DNA of 64,000 nt from Sphingomonas ginsenosidivorax (GTDB lineage Bacteria > Pseudomonadota > Alphaproteobacteria > Sphingomonadales > Sphingomonadaceae), in the NCBI RefSeq assembly GCF_007995065.1, contig NZ_VOQR01000001.1:3476501-3540500 (forward strand), written 5' to 3'. Both the position numbers and the translations under genes were made by a program. Of the stretch, positions 1 to 7,900 are shown in pieces (positions within the stretch are counted from its first letter, which is position 1; each line of letters begins with the position of its first letter). Below the pieces are notes generated by a model. That model saw nothing but the letters and a program-made list of their open reading frames with translations, was not told where the DNA came from and searched no databases.

Positions 1-948
1 CGCCGACGACATGTTGCCATTCTCCGCCAGCACCGCGCGCGATGCGGCCAGCGCGTCGGGCGACAGGTGCAGCGCATGCTCGACCGCGTCGAGGATCGAT
101 CGCCCACCGGCGTGTACCGCCCAGGCATCGACGCTTTCGGGCGGATGGCCGCCGCTGGCGACGTCGCGGAAGGCGGGGTCGGCGATCGCGGTGGCGATCC
201 GGCCCGGGACCTCGCCCGACAGATGCATCGCAAAGCCGCTGTCGGTGATGTCCCAGCGGATCAGGTGGTCGCTGTCCTCGAGCGTGGTCGCGAACGGCGC
301 TTCGAGTGCGAACCCGTGCGCGTCGCCGGTCACCAGCGCGGCCGCGGCCCCATCGCCGAACTGCAGCATCGCGAGCAGCGGTTCGATCGCGCTGACCGCC
401 TGCAGGTGGAGCGTCGACAGTTCGACGGTGACGACCAGCACGCGGGCGCCGGGTTCCGACCGGACGATGTGCCGTGCGCTGCGCAGCGCGACGACCGCGG
501 CATAGCAGCCCATGAACCCGACCAGCAGCCGCTCGACGGTGGGGGACAGGCCGATCCGCCGGGCGATGATCTGGTCGATACCGGGAGCGACGAAGCCGGT
601 GCAGCTTGCCACCACCAGGTGCGTGATGCCGTCGAGCGCCACCTGCGCACGCAAGGCATCGATTGCCGCGATGGCCAGATGCGGAGCGTGGTCGGCGTAG
701 AGCGCCATCCGCGCGGCGGTGCCGGGCAGGGTCTCCGCGGCATAGAAGCCGTCCTCGGCGACCGGCGAAGCCCCGGTTTCGGTGCGCGGCAGGATCGACC
801 AGCGATGCGCGATCCCCGATCGGTCGGCCATCCGATCGAACAGTCGCGCGGAACGGCCGTCGACGCGGGCCCGTGCCCAGTCGAGGAATGCAGCATGGAT
901 GTCATGGTCGGGAACGGCGGATCCGACGGCGTTCAGATAAGCGGACAC
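1..948 (-). CDS. Type III polyketide synthase, 3' end outside window
   Basis: Chalcone/stilbene-synthase-fold enzyme that condenses an acyl-CoA starter with malonyl-CoA units in the cytoplasm. All three catalytic residues are visible: Cys116 in ASCTGFVAPG, His279 in WAVHAGG and Asn312 in ENGNMSSA. GFMGCYAA follows the Cys motif. The frame starts at a GTG (948) with AAAGGG five bases upstream and runs off the left edge, so 316 codons are seen. Family members are about 350 residues long, so roughly 35-40 C-terminal residues should be missing. The product cannot be told from the sequence; alkylresorcinols, pyrones and phloroglucinols are family possibilities. Partner genes would lie to the left, outside the window. 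Confidence 0.9.
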   Translation of the reverse strand, partial: MSAYLNAVGSAVPDHDIHAAFLDWARARVDGRSARLFDRMADRSGIAHRWSILPRTETGASPVAEDGFYAAETLPGTAARMALYADHAPHLAIAAIDALRAQVALDGITHLVVASCTGFVAPGIDQIIARRIGLSPTVERLLVGFMGCYAAVVALRSARHIVRSEPGARVLVVTVELSTLHLQAVSAIEPLLAMLQFGDGAAAALVTGDAHGFALEAPFATTLEDSDHLIRWDITDSGFAMHLSGEVPGRIATAIADPAFRDVASGGHPPESVDAWAVHAGGRSILDAVEHALHLSPDALAASRAVLAENGNMSSA

Positions 949-1007
949 AGTGCCCTTTCGCGGGAATTCCGGCTATAACGCGCGAGACCGCGAAAGCATA
1001 CCGTGCC

Positions 1008-1169
1008 TCAATGACGGCAGGCGTCGTCGATCCGCTCATGCCCCAGCGCGTATTTCTCGTCGATCAGCGCCATGCCCTGCCCGACATAGGCCGCGATCAC
1101 ATGCTCGCCGGACTCCTCCAGCGCGCGACACGCATCGTTCAACATCGAATAGATCAGCTGGGCATTCAT
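1008..1169 (-). CDS. Small hypothetical protein (53 aa)
   Basis: A 53-residue acidic, probably cytoplasmic and helical protein beginning MNAQLIYSML and ending in DDACRH. I chose the ATG at 1169 because GGAGA stands just upstream, and a longer reading upstream would run through the AT-rich spacer. No signal peptide or membrane segment is seen. It lies upstream of, and on the same strand as, the polyketide synthase, separated by 59 bases. I do not recognise the family. Function unknown. Confidence 0.6.
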   Translation of the reverse strand: MNAQLIYSMLNDACRALEESGEHVIAAYVGQGMALIDEKYALGHERIDDACRH

Positions 1170-1575
1170 CGTCGGTCTCCGTGGTGCGGCCGAATCGTCG
1201 GCGGCCGTCCGAGTGCGCGCGCGATAGCCGCTCGGCCCACGAAGATTAGGATCTATTTTGGGGCGAGAACCAGAACGGGACAGATGAAACCGCAATGGTT
1301 TAGAATAGGGTCGATAATCCAGAGCATTAGATTGCCGAAGCAAATTATTACAAAAACGTTAGGTCGAAAATGAATGTATCGGGCCGATCCCGCTGCAGGC
1401 GCGACGATGCTTTCCTCTCGAAGGACCTGTCGGCCGCGGATCCGTAACATTGCGGGGCAGGTTTTGCTTGGCCCCCCCTTCGCAATGTGCCTAGGCTGAC
1501 CCGGTCGATGCGCCGTTCTGTACTTGACCCGGGGGGGCAGGGCGGGGTGTAGATTGCGGTAACGGGGAGCTTGGG
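1170..1575. other. Intergenic region with promoter potential
   Basis: About 400 bases separate the divergent small protein (left) and MarR-like regulator (right). The stretch 1250-1375 is clearly richer in A and T than its surroundings, as expected for promoters. I could not assign specific -35/-10 boxes. No convincing gene was found; short open frames here lack ribosome sites. Confidence 0.5.
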
Positions 1576-2043
1576 ATGAACAACGATACGGTCGTTGGAT
1601 TGATGAAGGAACTGACCGCGACGCTGTCGGCGGTGGCCGGCGAATTCGACAAGCGCATTGCCGCGGTGGTCGAACCGGTCGAAGAGACCGACGATGAAGG
1701 ACCGAGTTCCGGCGCGTTGATCGCGCGCGCGAATGCGCTGCTGGCCGAACGGCGGCTGCGGCGCCAGCATCTGCCGGCCGAGCTGTTCCACGAACCGGCC
1801 TGGGACATGTTGCTCGCCTTGTTCGTGGCGGCGGACGATCCGCAGCCGATGAACATCAAGGCGCTGGTCGCGATGGCCGATGCACCGGTGACGACGTCGC
1901 AGCGCTGGATCGAGCATCTGTACAAGCTGCGCCTGATCGACCGCGTCATCGATCCCGCCGACCGCCGCCGCGTCGAGATATCGCTCAGTGCAATCGGGCA
2001 GGATTCCGTCACCAGTTACCTGCGCGCCGTCGCCAAGATGTGA
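1576..2043 (+). CDS. MarR-like winged-helix transcriptional regulator
   Basis: A 155-residue protein with an acidic N-terminal part (residues 1-45) and a winged-helix domain in the C-terminal 100 residues. The recognition-helix segment is near NIKALVAMADAPVTTSQRWI, and the wing contains VIDPADRRRVEISLS, the DxRxxR-type beta-hairpin typical of MarR regulators. It probably binds DNA as a dimer. The start follows GGGGAGCTTGGG with good spacing. It is monocistronic, 237 bases upstream of the DUF11 locus on the same strand, so control of that locus is possible but unproven. The ligand is unknown. Confidence 0.75.
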   Translation: MNNDTVVGLMKELTATLSAVAGEFDKRIAAVVEPVEETDDEGPSSGALIARANALLAERRLRRQHLPAELFHEPAWDMLLALFVAADDPQPMNIKALVAMADAPVTTSQRWIEHLYKLRLIDRVIDPADRRRVEISLSAIGQDSVTSYLRAVAKM

Positions 2044-2280
2044 TGGCGGAAACCATCAGCAAAACGGGTCTAATCCAAGTCGTTTTCGGTTTATGTAGCG
2101 GATGAACGAACAACTTTGCTCAGATCCGCCATCCGAAGCGGTTTGAAATCGAAGTATAAGGCTACAGATGTTTGCCGTTTCGATTTTGTAGGGAATGATT
2201 AAGTAGCGAGACGCAAATAAGTTCCGGTCTTTGGATTGGAACAGCGAATTTTTACGCATCGCCCCTCACATGATCGCCGG

Positions 2281-3207
2281 ATGGACATGATCGGCAATGC
2301 CGTTCGGTCCATCGTCGTGCTGTGCATGGCGACGTGTCTTTCCGTCGGCGCACGGGCGCAGACGCGGGCGGGGACGCCGATCGTCAACACGGCCGGCCTG
2401 ACCTACGAGACTGGCGGCGAAACCCGCGCGCTCCAGTCCAATACGGTCACGATGCTGGTCGCCGAACGCCTCGACGTTCGGCTGGTCCGCGAAAGCGACG
2501 GGCCCGTCGCGCTCGACGGCACTGTCGCGGCGATCCCCTTCATCCTGACCAATGCCGATAATGGGCGCGAGGCCTTCGTTGTCACGGCGTCGCTCGCGAC
2601 CGGCGGGCGGACCCCGCTGCTCGCGATCGATAGCGACGGCGACGGGCAGTACGACGCGACCCGTGACGCCGAGGTCGTCGAGGGCACGACGCCGGTGCTG
2701 GAACCCGGCGCGACGCTGCGGCTGTTCGCGCTCGTCGCCGATGGCAGTGCCAGCGACGCGCTCGTCGTCACAGCACGCGCGACGACCGGTTCGGGCACCG
2801 CCGGTCGTGCGTTCGACGGCCAGGGCGACGGCGGCGGCGACGCGGTCGTCGGTCCGACCGGCGCCGCCGCCAGCGTCACCGTGCCGCTGCGCACCGCCGG
2901 TGCCGACCCGGTGCTGGTCAAGACCCAGTCGGTCGCGGACGCCGCTGGCGGCGCGCGGCGCGGATCGGTCATCACCTACACGCTGGAAGCACGCTTCCCC
3001 GGCGGCGCGCGCGACGCGGTGATCGCCGACCGCATTCCCGCCGGCACCACCTTCGTCCCCGGCAGCCTGCGCGTCGACAACGCCGTGCTGACCGATGCCG
3101 CCGACGCGGATTCCGGACGGTTCGACGGCGAAGGGGTCGCGGTCGCGCTCGGCGATGTCGGCGCCGCGTCCATCCATGTCGTCGAATTCAAGACCCAGAT
3201 CCAATGA
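2281..3207 (+). CDS. Exported DUF11-like beta-sandwich protein, first of the locus
   Basis: A 308-residue secreted protein. A signal peptide ends near GARAQ. Then comes an N-terminal module with NTAGLTYETGG and SNTVTMLV that recurs in two later genes. Next is a region with DSDGDGQYDATRD, which resembles a calcium-binding loop. The C-terminal beta-sandwich has DUF11 character (VITYTLEARFPGGARDAVI, RIPAGTTFVPGSL). The frame could also open at TTG 2236, but ATG 2281 or 2287 gives a normal signal peptide; neither has a strong ribosome site. The stop overlaps the next gene's region, indicating one operon. The role is not established; a surface or structural subunit is my inference. Confidence 0.75.
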   Translation: MDMIGNAVRSIVVLCMATCLSVGARAQTRAGTPIVNTAGLTYETGGETRALQSNTVTMLVAERLDVRLVRESDGPVALDGTVAAIPFILTNADNGREAFVVTASLATGGRTPLLAIDSDGDGQYDATRDAEVVEGTTPVLEPGATLRLFALVADGSASDALVVTARATTGSGTAGRAFDGQGDGGGDAVVGPTGAAASVTVPLRTAGADPVLVKTQSVADAAGGARRGSVITYTLEARFPGGARDAVIADRIPAGTTFVPGSLRVDNAVLTDAADADSGRFDGEGVAVALGDVGAASIHVVEFKTQIQ

Positions 3208-3218
3208 GGAGCACCACG

Positions 3219-3782
3219 ATGAAGATGCGTCGTCTGCCAGCCGCCGTCCTGACGGCGGGGCGTCTGCCAGCCGCCGTCCTGACGGCGGGACGCCTGTCTG
3301 CCGCCATTATGGCGGCGGCGATCCCGCTTGCGAGCCCGGTCGCCGCCGGCCCCGCCAGACAGGCGCCCGCCGCAGGCCCGCTCGAGATCACGAGCAGCAT
3401 GATGGTCGAGCAGCGCAGCGCCGCCGCCGACGGCACCACGCGGGTCGCGCTGGTCAAGCCGGCGCGCGTGTCGCCCGGCGACCGCATCGTCTTCGTGCTC
3501 GCCTATCACAATATCGGGCGCCAGCCGCTGTCCGACGTCGTCCTCGCCAACCCGCTGCCCCGCGCGATCGGCTATCGCAGCGCGAGCCCGGGCTCGCCGG
3601 CGCCCGAAGTGTCGGTGGACGGCAAGACCTATGGGGCGCTCGCCAGCCTCCGCGTGCGTGCCCTCGACGGCAGCACGCGCGCCGCGAACCCCGACGATGT
3701 CACCCATGTCCGGTGGCGCCTTGCGAGTCCGGTGGCCCCCGGTTCGCAAGGCCAGTTCGCGTTCCAGGCCGTGCTGAAGTGA
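3219..3782 (+). CDS. Exported DUF11-domain protein with triplicated signal-peptide segment
   Basis: A 187-residue exported protein. Its leader contains three tandem ten-residue units, RLPAAVLTAG twice and then RLSAAIMAAA. The mature part is a single DUF11 domain: VALVKPARVSPGDRIVFVLA, YHNIGRQPLSDVVLANPLP and a final strand QFAFQAVL. I chose ATG 3219 because AGGAG at 3207-3211 lies seven bases upstream; an in-frame ATG at 3204 overlaps the previous stop. Unlike its neighbours it lacks the NTA...SNT module. It is the second gene of the operon, and its role is unknown. Confidence 0.75.
   Translation: MKMRRLPAAVLTAGRLPAAVLTAGRLSAAIMAAAIPLASPVAAGPARQAPAAGPLEITSSMMVEQRSAAADGTTRVALVKPARVSPGDRIVFVLAYHNIGRQPLSDVVLANPLPRAIGYRSASPGSPAPEVSVDGKTYGALASLRVRALDGSTRAANPDDVTHVRWRLASPVAPGSQGQFAFQAVLK
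3231..3320 (+). repeat. Three 30-bp tandem repeats, each a hairpin, in a signal-peptide region
   Basis: Units are at 3231-3260, 3261-3290 and 3291-3320. The first two differ by one base; the third is diverged. Units 1 and 2 hold the perfect inverted repeat CCGCCGTC-CT-GACGGCGG. Unit 3 keeps a hairpin, CCGCCAT-T-ATGGCGG, with matched changes on both arms. The units are in frame and code for the hydrophobic part of the leader. Confidence 0.9.
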
Positions 3783-3817
3783 TTCCCACCCCCCTCCGAC
3801 CACAAGGACTTCGATAC

Positions 3818-4903
3818 ATGACCGTTTTCGCGGCCAGGCGCCTGATGCTGACCGGTACGGCCGCAGCGGCGGCCTTTGCATCCACCGGCGCCGAGGCGCA
3901 GTCCGGCACCACTGCCGGCACCGTCATCAGCAATACCGCCACCGCCAGCTACAGCGTCAACGGCGTCAACCAGACCAAGACGTCGAACACCGCCACGTTC
4001 AAGGTCGATCGCAAGGTCAACCTGACGCTGGTCGACGGACAGCCGGGGAACACGCAGGTCGCGGTCGGCCAGACCGGTGCGGTGCTCAAGTACACGCTGA
4101 CCAACAGCACCAACGGCACGCAGGACTTCCTGCTGACGCCGACCCAGGGAATCCTGCTGGGCGGCGACAATTTCGACGTCGTCCTCCCCAAGGTCTACGT
4201 CGATAGCGACGGGGACGGCGTATATGACGCGACGAAGGACAAGCTGACCTTCGTCAACGAACTCGCCGCCGACACGTCGATCGTCATTTTCGTGGTCGCG
4301 GACATTCCGGCCGATCAATCGGCACGGCTCGCCAACGTCACGTTGACCGCGCAGGTCGCAGCAGGCGGCGATGCGTCAACCACCGTACCCGGCGTGGCGC
4401 TCTCGCCGAGCACTCTCAACGACGACCAGCAGGTCGACGTGGTGTTCGCCGATACCGACACCATACCGCGTGACGGCCTGGCCTCTGCGACGCTCGCCTA
4501 CGAGATCGCGACGCGCGACGTCGCGCTGACCGTCGTCAAGTCGTCGGCGGTCATCTCGGACCCGGTCAACGGACCCCTGGCGCCCAAGGCGCTGCCCGGC
4601 GCGGTCGTGCAATATTGCCTGATCGTCAACAACGCGACGCTGCTGACGCCTGCCAACGGGGTCAACATCACCGACACGATCCCGACGAACACCACCTACG
4701 TGCCCGGCTCCATCACGGTCGGCGGGCTCCCCGTCCTGGGCGCATGCGTGCTGGGCACGCCGATGAACGACAGCGGCGCCGCGGTGGGGGGCAGCCCCTA
4801 TACCGCCTCGTACAATGCAGACACGAAATTGATCACGGCCACGATCCCGACATTGTCCAGCCTGCAGTCGCTGGGCGTGACGTTCCAGGTCACGATCAAC
4901 TAG
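3818..4903 (+). CDS. Exported DUF11-like beta-sandwich protein, third of the locus
   Basis: A 361-residue exported protein. The signal peptide ends near GAEAQ. It is followed by the shared N-terminal module (GTVISNTATASYSVNG, then TSNTATFKV), a calcium-loop-like DSDGDGVYDATKD, and a C-terminal DUF11 domain (GAVVQYCLIVNNATLL, TIPTNTTYVPGSITVGG) ending in FQVTIN. The organisation closely mirrors the gene at 2281, so the two are probably paralogues. ATG 3818 is chosen because AAGGA lies nine bases upstream and a normal signal peptide follows; earlier in-frame codons would overlap the upstream gene. The function is unknown, with a secreted structural or adhesive subunit as inference. Confidence 0.78.
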   Translation: MTVFAARRLMLTGTAAAAAFASTGAEAQSGTTAGTVISNTATASYSVNGVNQTKTSNTATFKVDRKVNLTLVDGQPGNTQVAVGQTGAVLKYTLTNSTNGTQDFLLTPTQGILLGGDNFDVVLPKVYVDSDGDGVYDATKDKLTFVNELAADTSIVIFVVADIPADQSARLANVTLTAQVAAGGDASTTVPGVALSPSTLNDDQQVDVVFADTDTIPRDGLASATLAYEIATRDVALTVVKSSAVISDPVNGPLAPKALPGAVVQYCLIVNNATLLTPANGVNITDTIPTNTTYVPGSITVGGLPVLGACVLGTPMNDSGAAVGGSPYTASYNADTKLITATIPTLSSLQSLGVTFQVTIN

Positions 4904-4970
4904 CCCCGGCTCGGCTCAAGGGACCGCTCGACTCCGGCGCGTGGCGACGCGCGCCGGTTCGGGATGCCTC

Positions 4971-7900
4971 ATGCCCGGATTCCGCCTCCTTGCGCGCCTC
5001 GGTGCCGTGCTTCTTGGCCTCAGTGCCGGCGCCCTGCCGGCACAGGTGGCCCCGACGCGCGTCGTCAACACGGCAACGCTGTCGTTCGGGCCCGAAGCGG
5101 CGCGGCGCACCGTGTCGTCGAACACGGTGTCGCTGGACGTCGTGCGGACCAAGCGGCCGACGTCGTTCAGCCTCCGCCTGCTGCCCCCGGGCTACACGCT
5201 GAGCGGGCTGAAATGCCAGGCGACGCCGACCGTCGTCACCACCGCGGCGCCGATCGACGCCGCGACGCTGGCGGCCGCACCGCGGCTCACCACGCTCGAC
5301 ATCCGTACCCCGCTGATCGTCGTCATCGACAATCCCGGCGACAATCTCGATCCGACGACGCGCGAGACCGTCAGCGTCGCAGTCGAGGTCGGCGCGGTCA
5401 GGAACGCGCTCCTGCTGCTCGAAACCGCGCCCGACAGCGGCGTGTTCGCCGGCGGCGTCCCCGCGACCGGCCAGGGACCGGCCGGAACCGAAGCGTGCGA
5501 CCTGCCGATGAAGCGCGGCGAGAACCTGACCCTCAGCTTCGTCGAGAACGACAACAGCTTCGCATCGTCGATCTCGCTGCTGATCGACCCGGCCGGCTAT
5601 GTGTTCGATTCGCAGACGGCCGAGCTGATCGACGGCGCGGTGGTGTCGCTGGTCGACGACAAGGGCGCGCCCGCATCGGTGTTCGGCGACGACGGCGTCA
5701 GTGCCTATCCGGCGACCGTCACCACCGGGCAGCCGGTGACCGACGCCAGCGGCCGGGTCTACCCCGCGCTGCCCGGCCATTACCGTTTCCCGCTCGCACC
5801 GCCGGGCCGGTATTTCATCAAGATCAAGCCACCCGGCGCCTATACCGCGCCGTCGACGATGCCGCGCGAGGCGCTCGCTGCCCTGAAGGACGCCGCCGGC
5901 CAGCCCTTCATGCTCAATGACGCGAGCTTCGGCGGCGGCCTGACGCTGCAGGACCCGGAGCCGTTCTACGCCGACATCCCCGTCGACAAGGCGAGCAACA
6001 GCGTGTTGCTGCTGACCAAGACCGCGTCGGTACGGCAGGCGTCGCCGGGCGACGTCATCCAGTATCGCATCCAGGTGACCAATCGGGGCACCGATGCCGC
6101 GCGCGCGCTGCACCTGTCGGACATCCTGCCGGCGGGACTGCGCTACGAACGCGGTTCGACGCGCGGCGCGGATGAGCCGAGCGTGGCGAGCGACGCGCGC
6201 ACGCTCGACTTCGCGGTCCCCGCGCTCGCCGGCGGACAGACGCTCGACCTGCGCTACGTCGTCACGGTGGCGCCCGGCGCGCCGGTCGGCGAGGCGCTCA
6301 ACCGCGCGGTGATGCGCGGCGTCGGCATCGCCAGCAACGAGGCCGCGGCGTCGGTCCGTCTCCAGCCGCTGCTGTTCACCGACGCCATGACGATCATCGG
6401 CCGCGTGACCGAGGGGAATTGCGGCGATCCGGTCGACCACCGAAAGGGCGTGGCGGGCGTGCGCCTGCTGATGGAGGATGGCACCTTCGTCGTCACCGAC
6501 CGCGACGGCCTGTATCATTTCGAAGGCGTCCGGCGCGGCCGCCACGTCGTCCAGCTCGACACCGCGAGCATCCCGCCGACGCACACACCCGTCACCTGCG
6601 ACAGCGACACCCGCCAGGCCGGCAGCGCGATCTCGCGCTTCGTCGAGGGCGACGGCGGATTGCTGAAGCGCGTCGATTTCCAGCTGAAGCCGACCGGGGC
6701 GGCGCAGGCCGCCGCGCAGGCGCTGCCGATCGCGGTCGTCGACGACGCGACGGCGGCGGGCAATCGCGACTGGATGGCGACGCGGCCTCCGCCCGGAATC
6801 GACTGGCTGTTCCCCGCCGCCGACCACAACCCGCGCTCGCCGACGCAGCGCGTAGTGATCAAGCACGGCGCCGACCAGCGCATCGCGCTCAGCATCAACG
6901 GTCGGCAGGTCGACCCGATGACCTTCGACGGGACCGACGGCGACGCCACGACGGGCCTCGCCCTGTCGAAATGGACCGGCATCGCGCTCACGGACGGCGA
7001 CAACCGGCTGCAGGCGCGCGTGCTCGCGGCGGACGGCCGCGTCGTGCGGACGCTGGATCGCACCGTCCATTACGCCGGTCCCGGCGTGCGTGCGGTCGTC
7101 GATCTCGCGCACAGCCGGCTGGTTGCCGACGGCCTGACCCGGCCGCTGCTCGCGGTCCGCGTGACCGACAAGGACGGCCGCCCGGTCCGCGCCGGCACGC
7201 CGATCCCCTTCACCGTCGACCAGCCCTATGCCGCCGCGATCACCGTCGAACGCGAACAGGCCCGCCAGATGAACGGCGACCGCACGGGCGCCAGCGCACA
7301 GGTCGTCGGCGACGACGGCCTCGCGTTCCTCGCGTTGCAGCCGACCACGCAGGCCGGCGCGGTGCGCGCGGTCGTCTCGCTGGTCGAGGACAAGACCATC
7401 CGTACCAGCGAGATCCGCGGCTGGCTCGCAGGCTCGCAGAAGAGCTGGGTGGTGGTCGGCTTCGGCGCCGGCTCGATCGGCTACGACATGCTCAGCAAGC
7501 GGCAGAGCGGGTTGCCGCGCGCCGAGCGGAACGCGGTCGTCACCGATGGCCAGCTCGCTTTCTATGCCAAGGGGCGCGTCAAGGGATCGTGGCTGGCGAC
7601 GATCGCCTATGACAGCGACCGCAAATACGACCCCGACCGCGGCCTGCTCGGCACGATCGATCCCGACCGCTACTACACCGTCTATGGCGACGGATCGCGC
7701 CAGGGCTATGACGCCGCCACCCGCCGCAAGCTGTATCTCCGGCTGGAACGCCGCGAAATCTATGCGCTGTTCGGCGATTTCGAGACCGGGTTCACCGATA
7801 CGCAGCTGCTGCGCTACAACCGCACGCTGAACGGCGTGAAGGCGGCCTACGAGGGCAAGGCGGTCCGCGCGACCGGGTTCGCCGCGCATACCGACACGCT

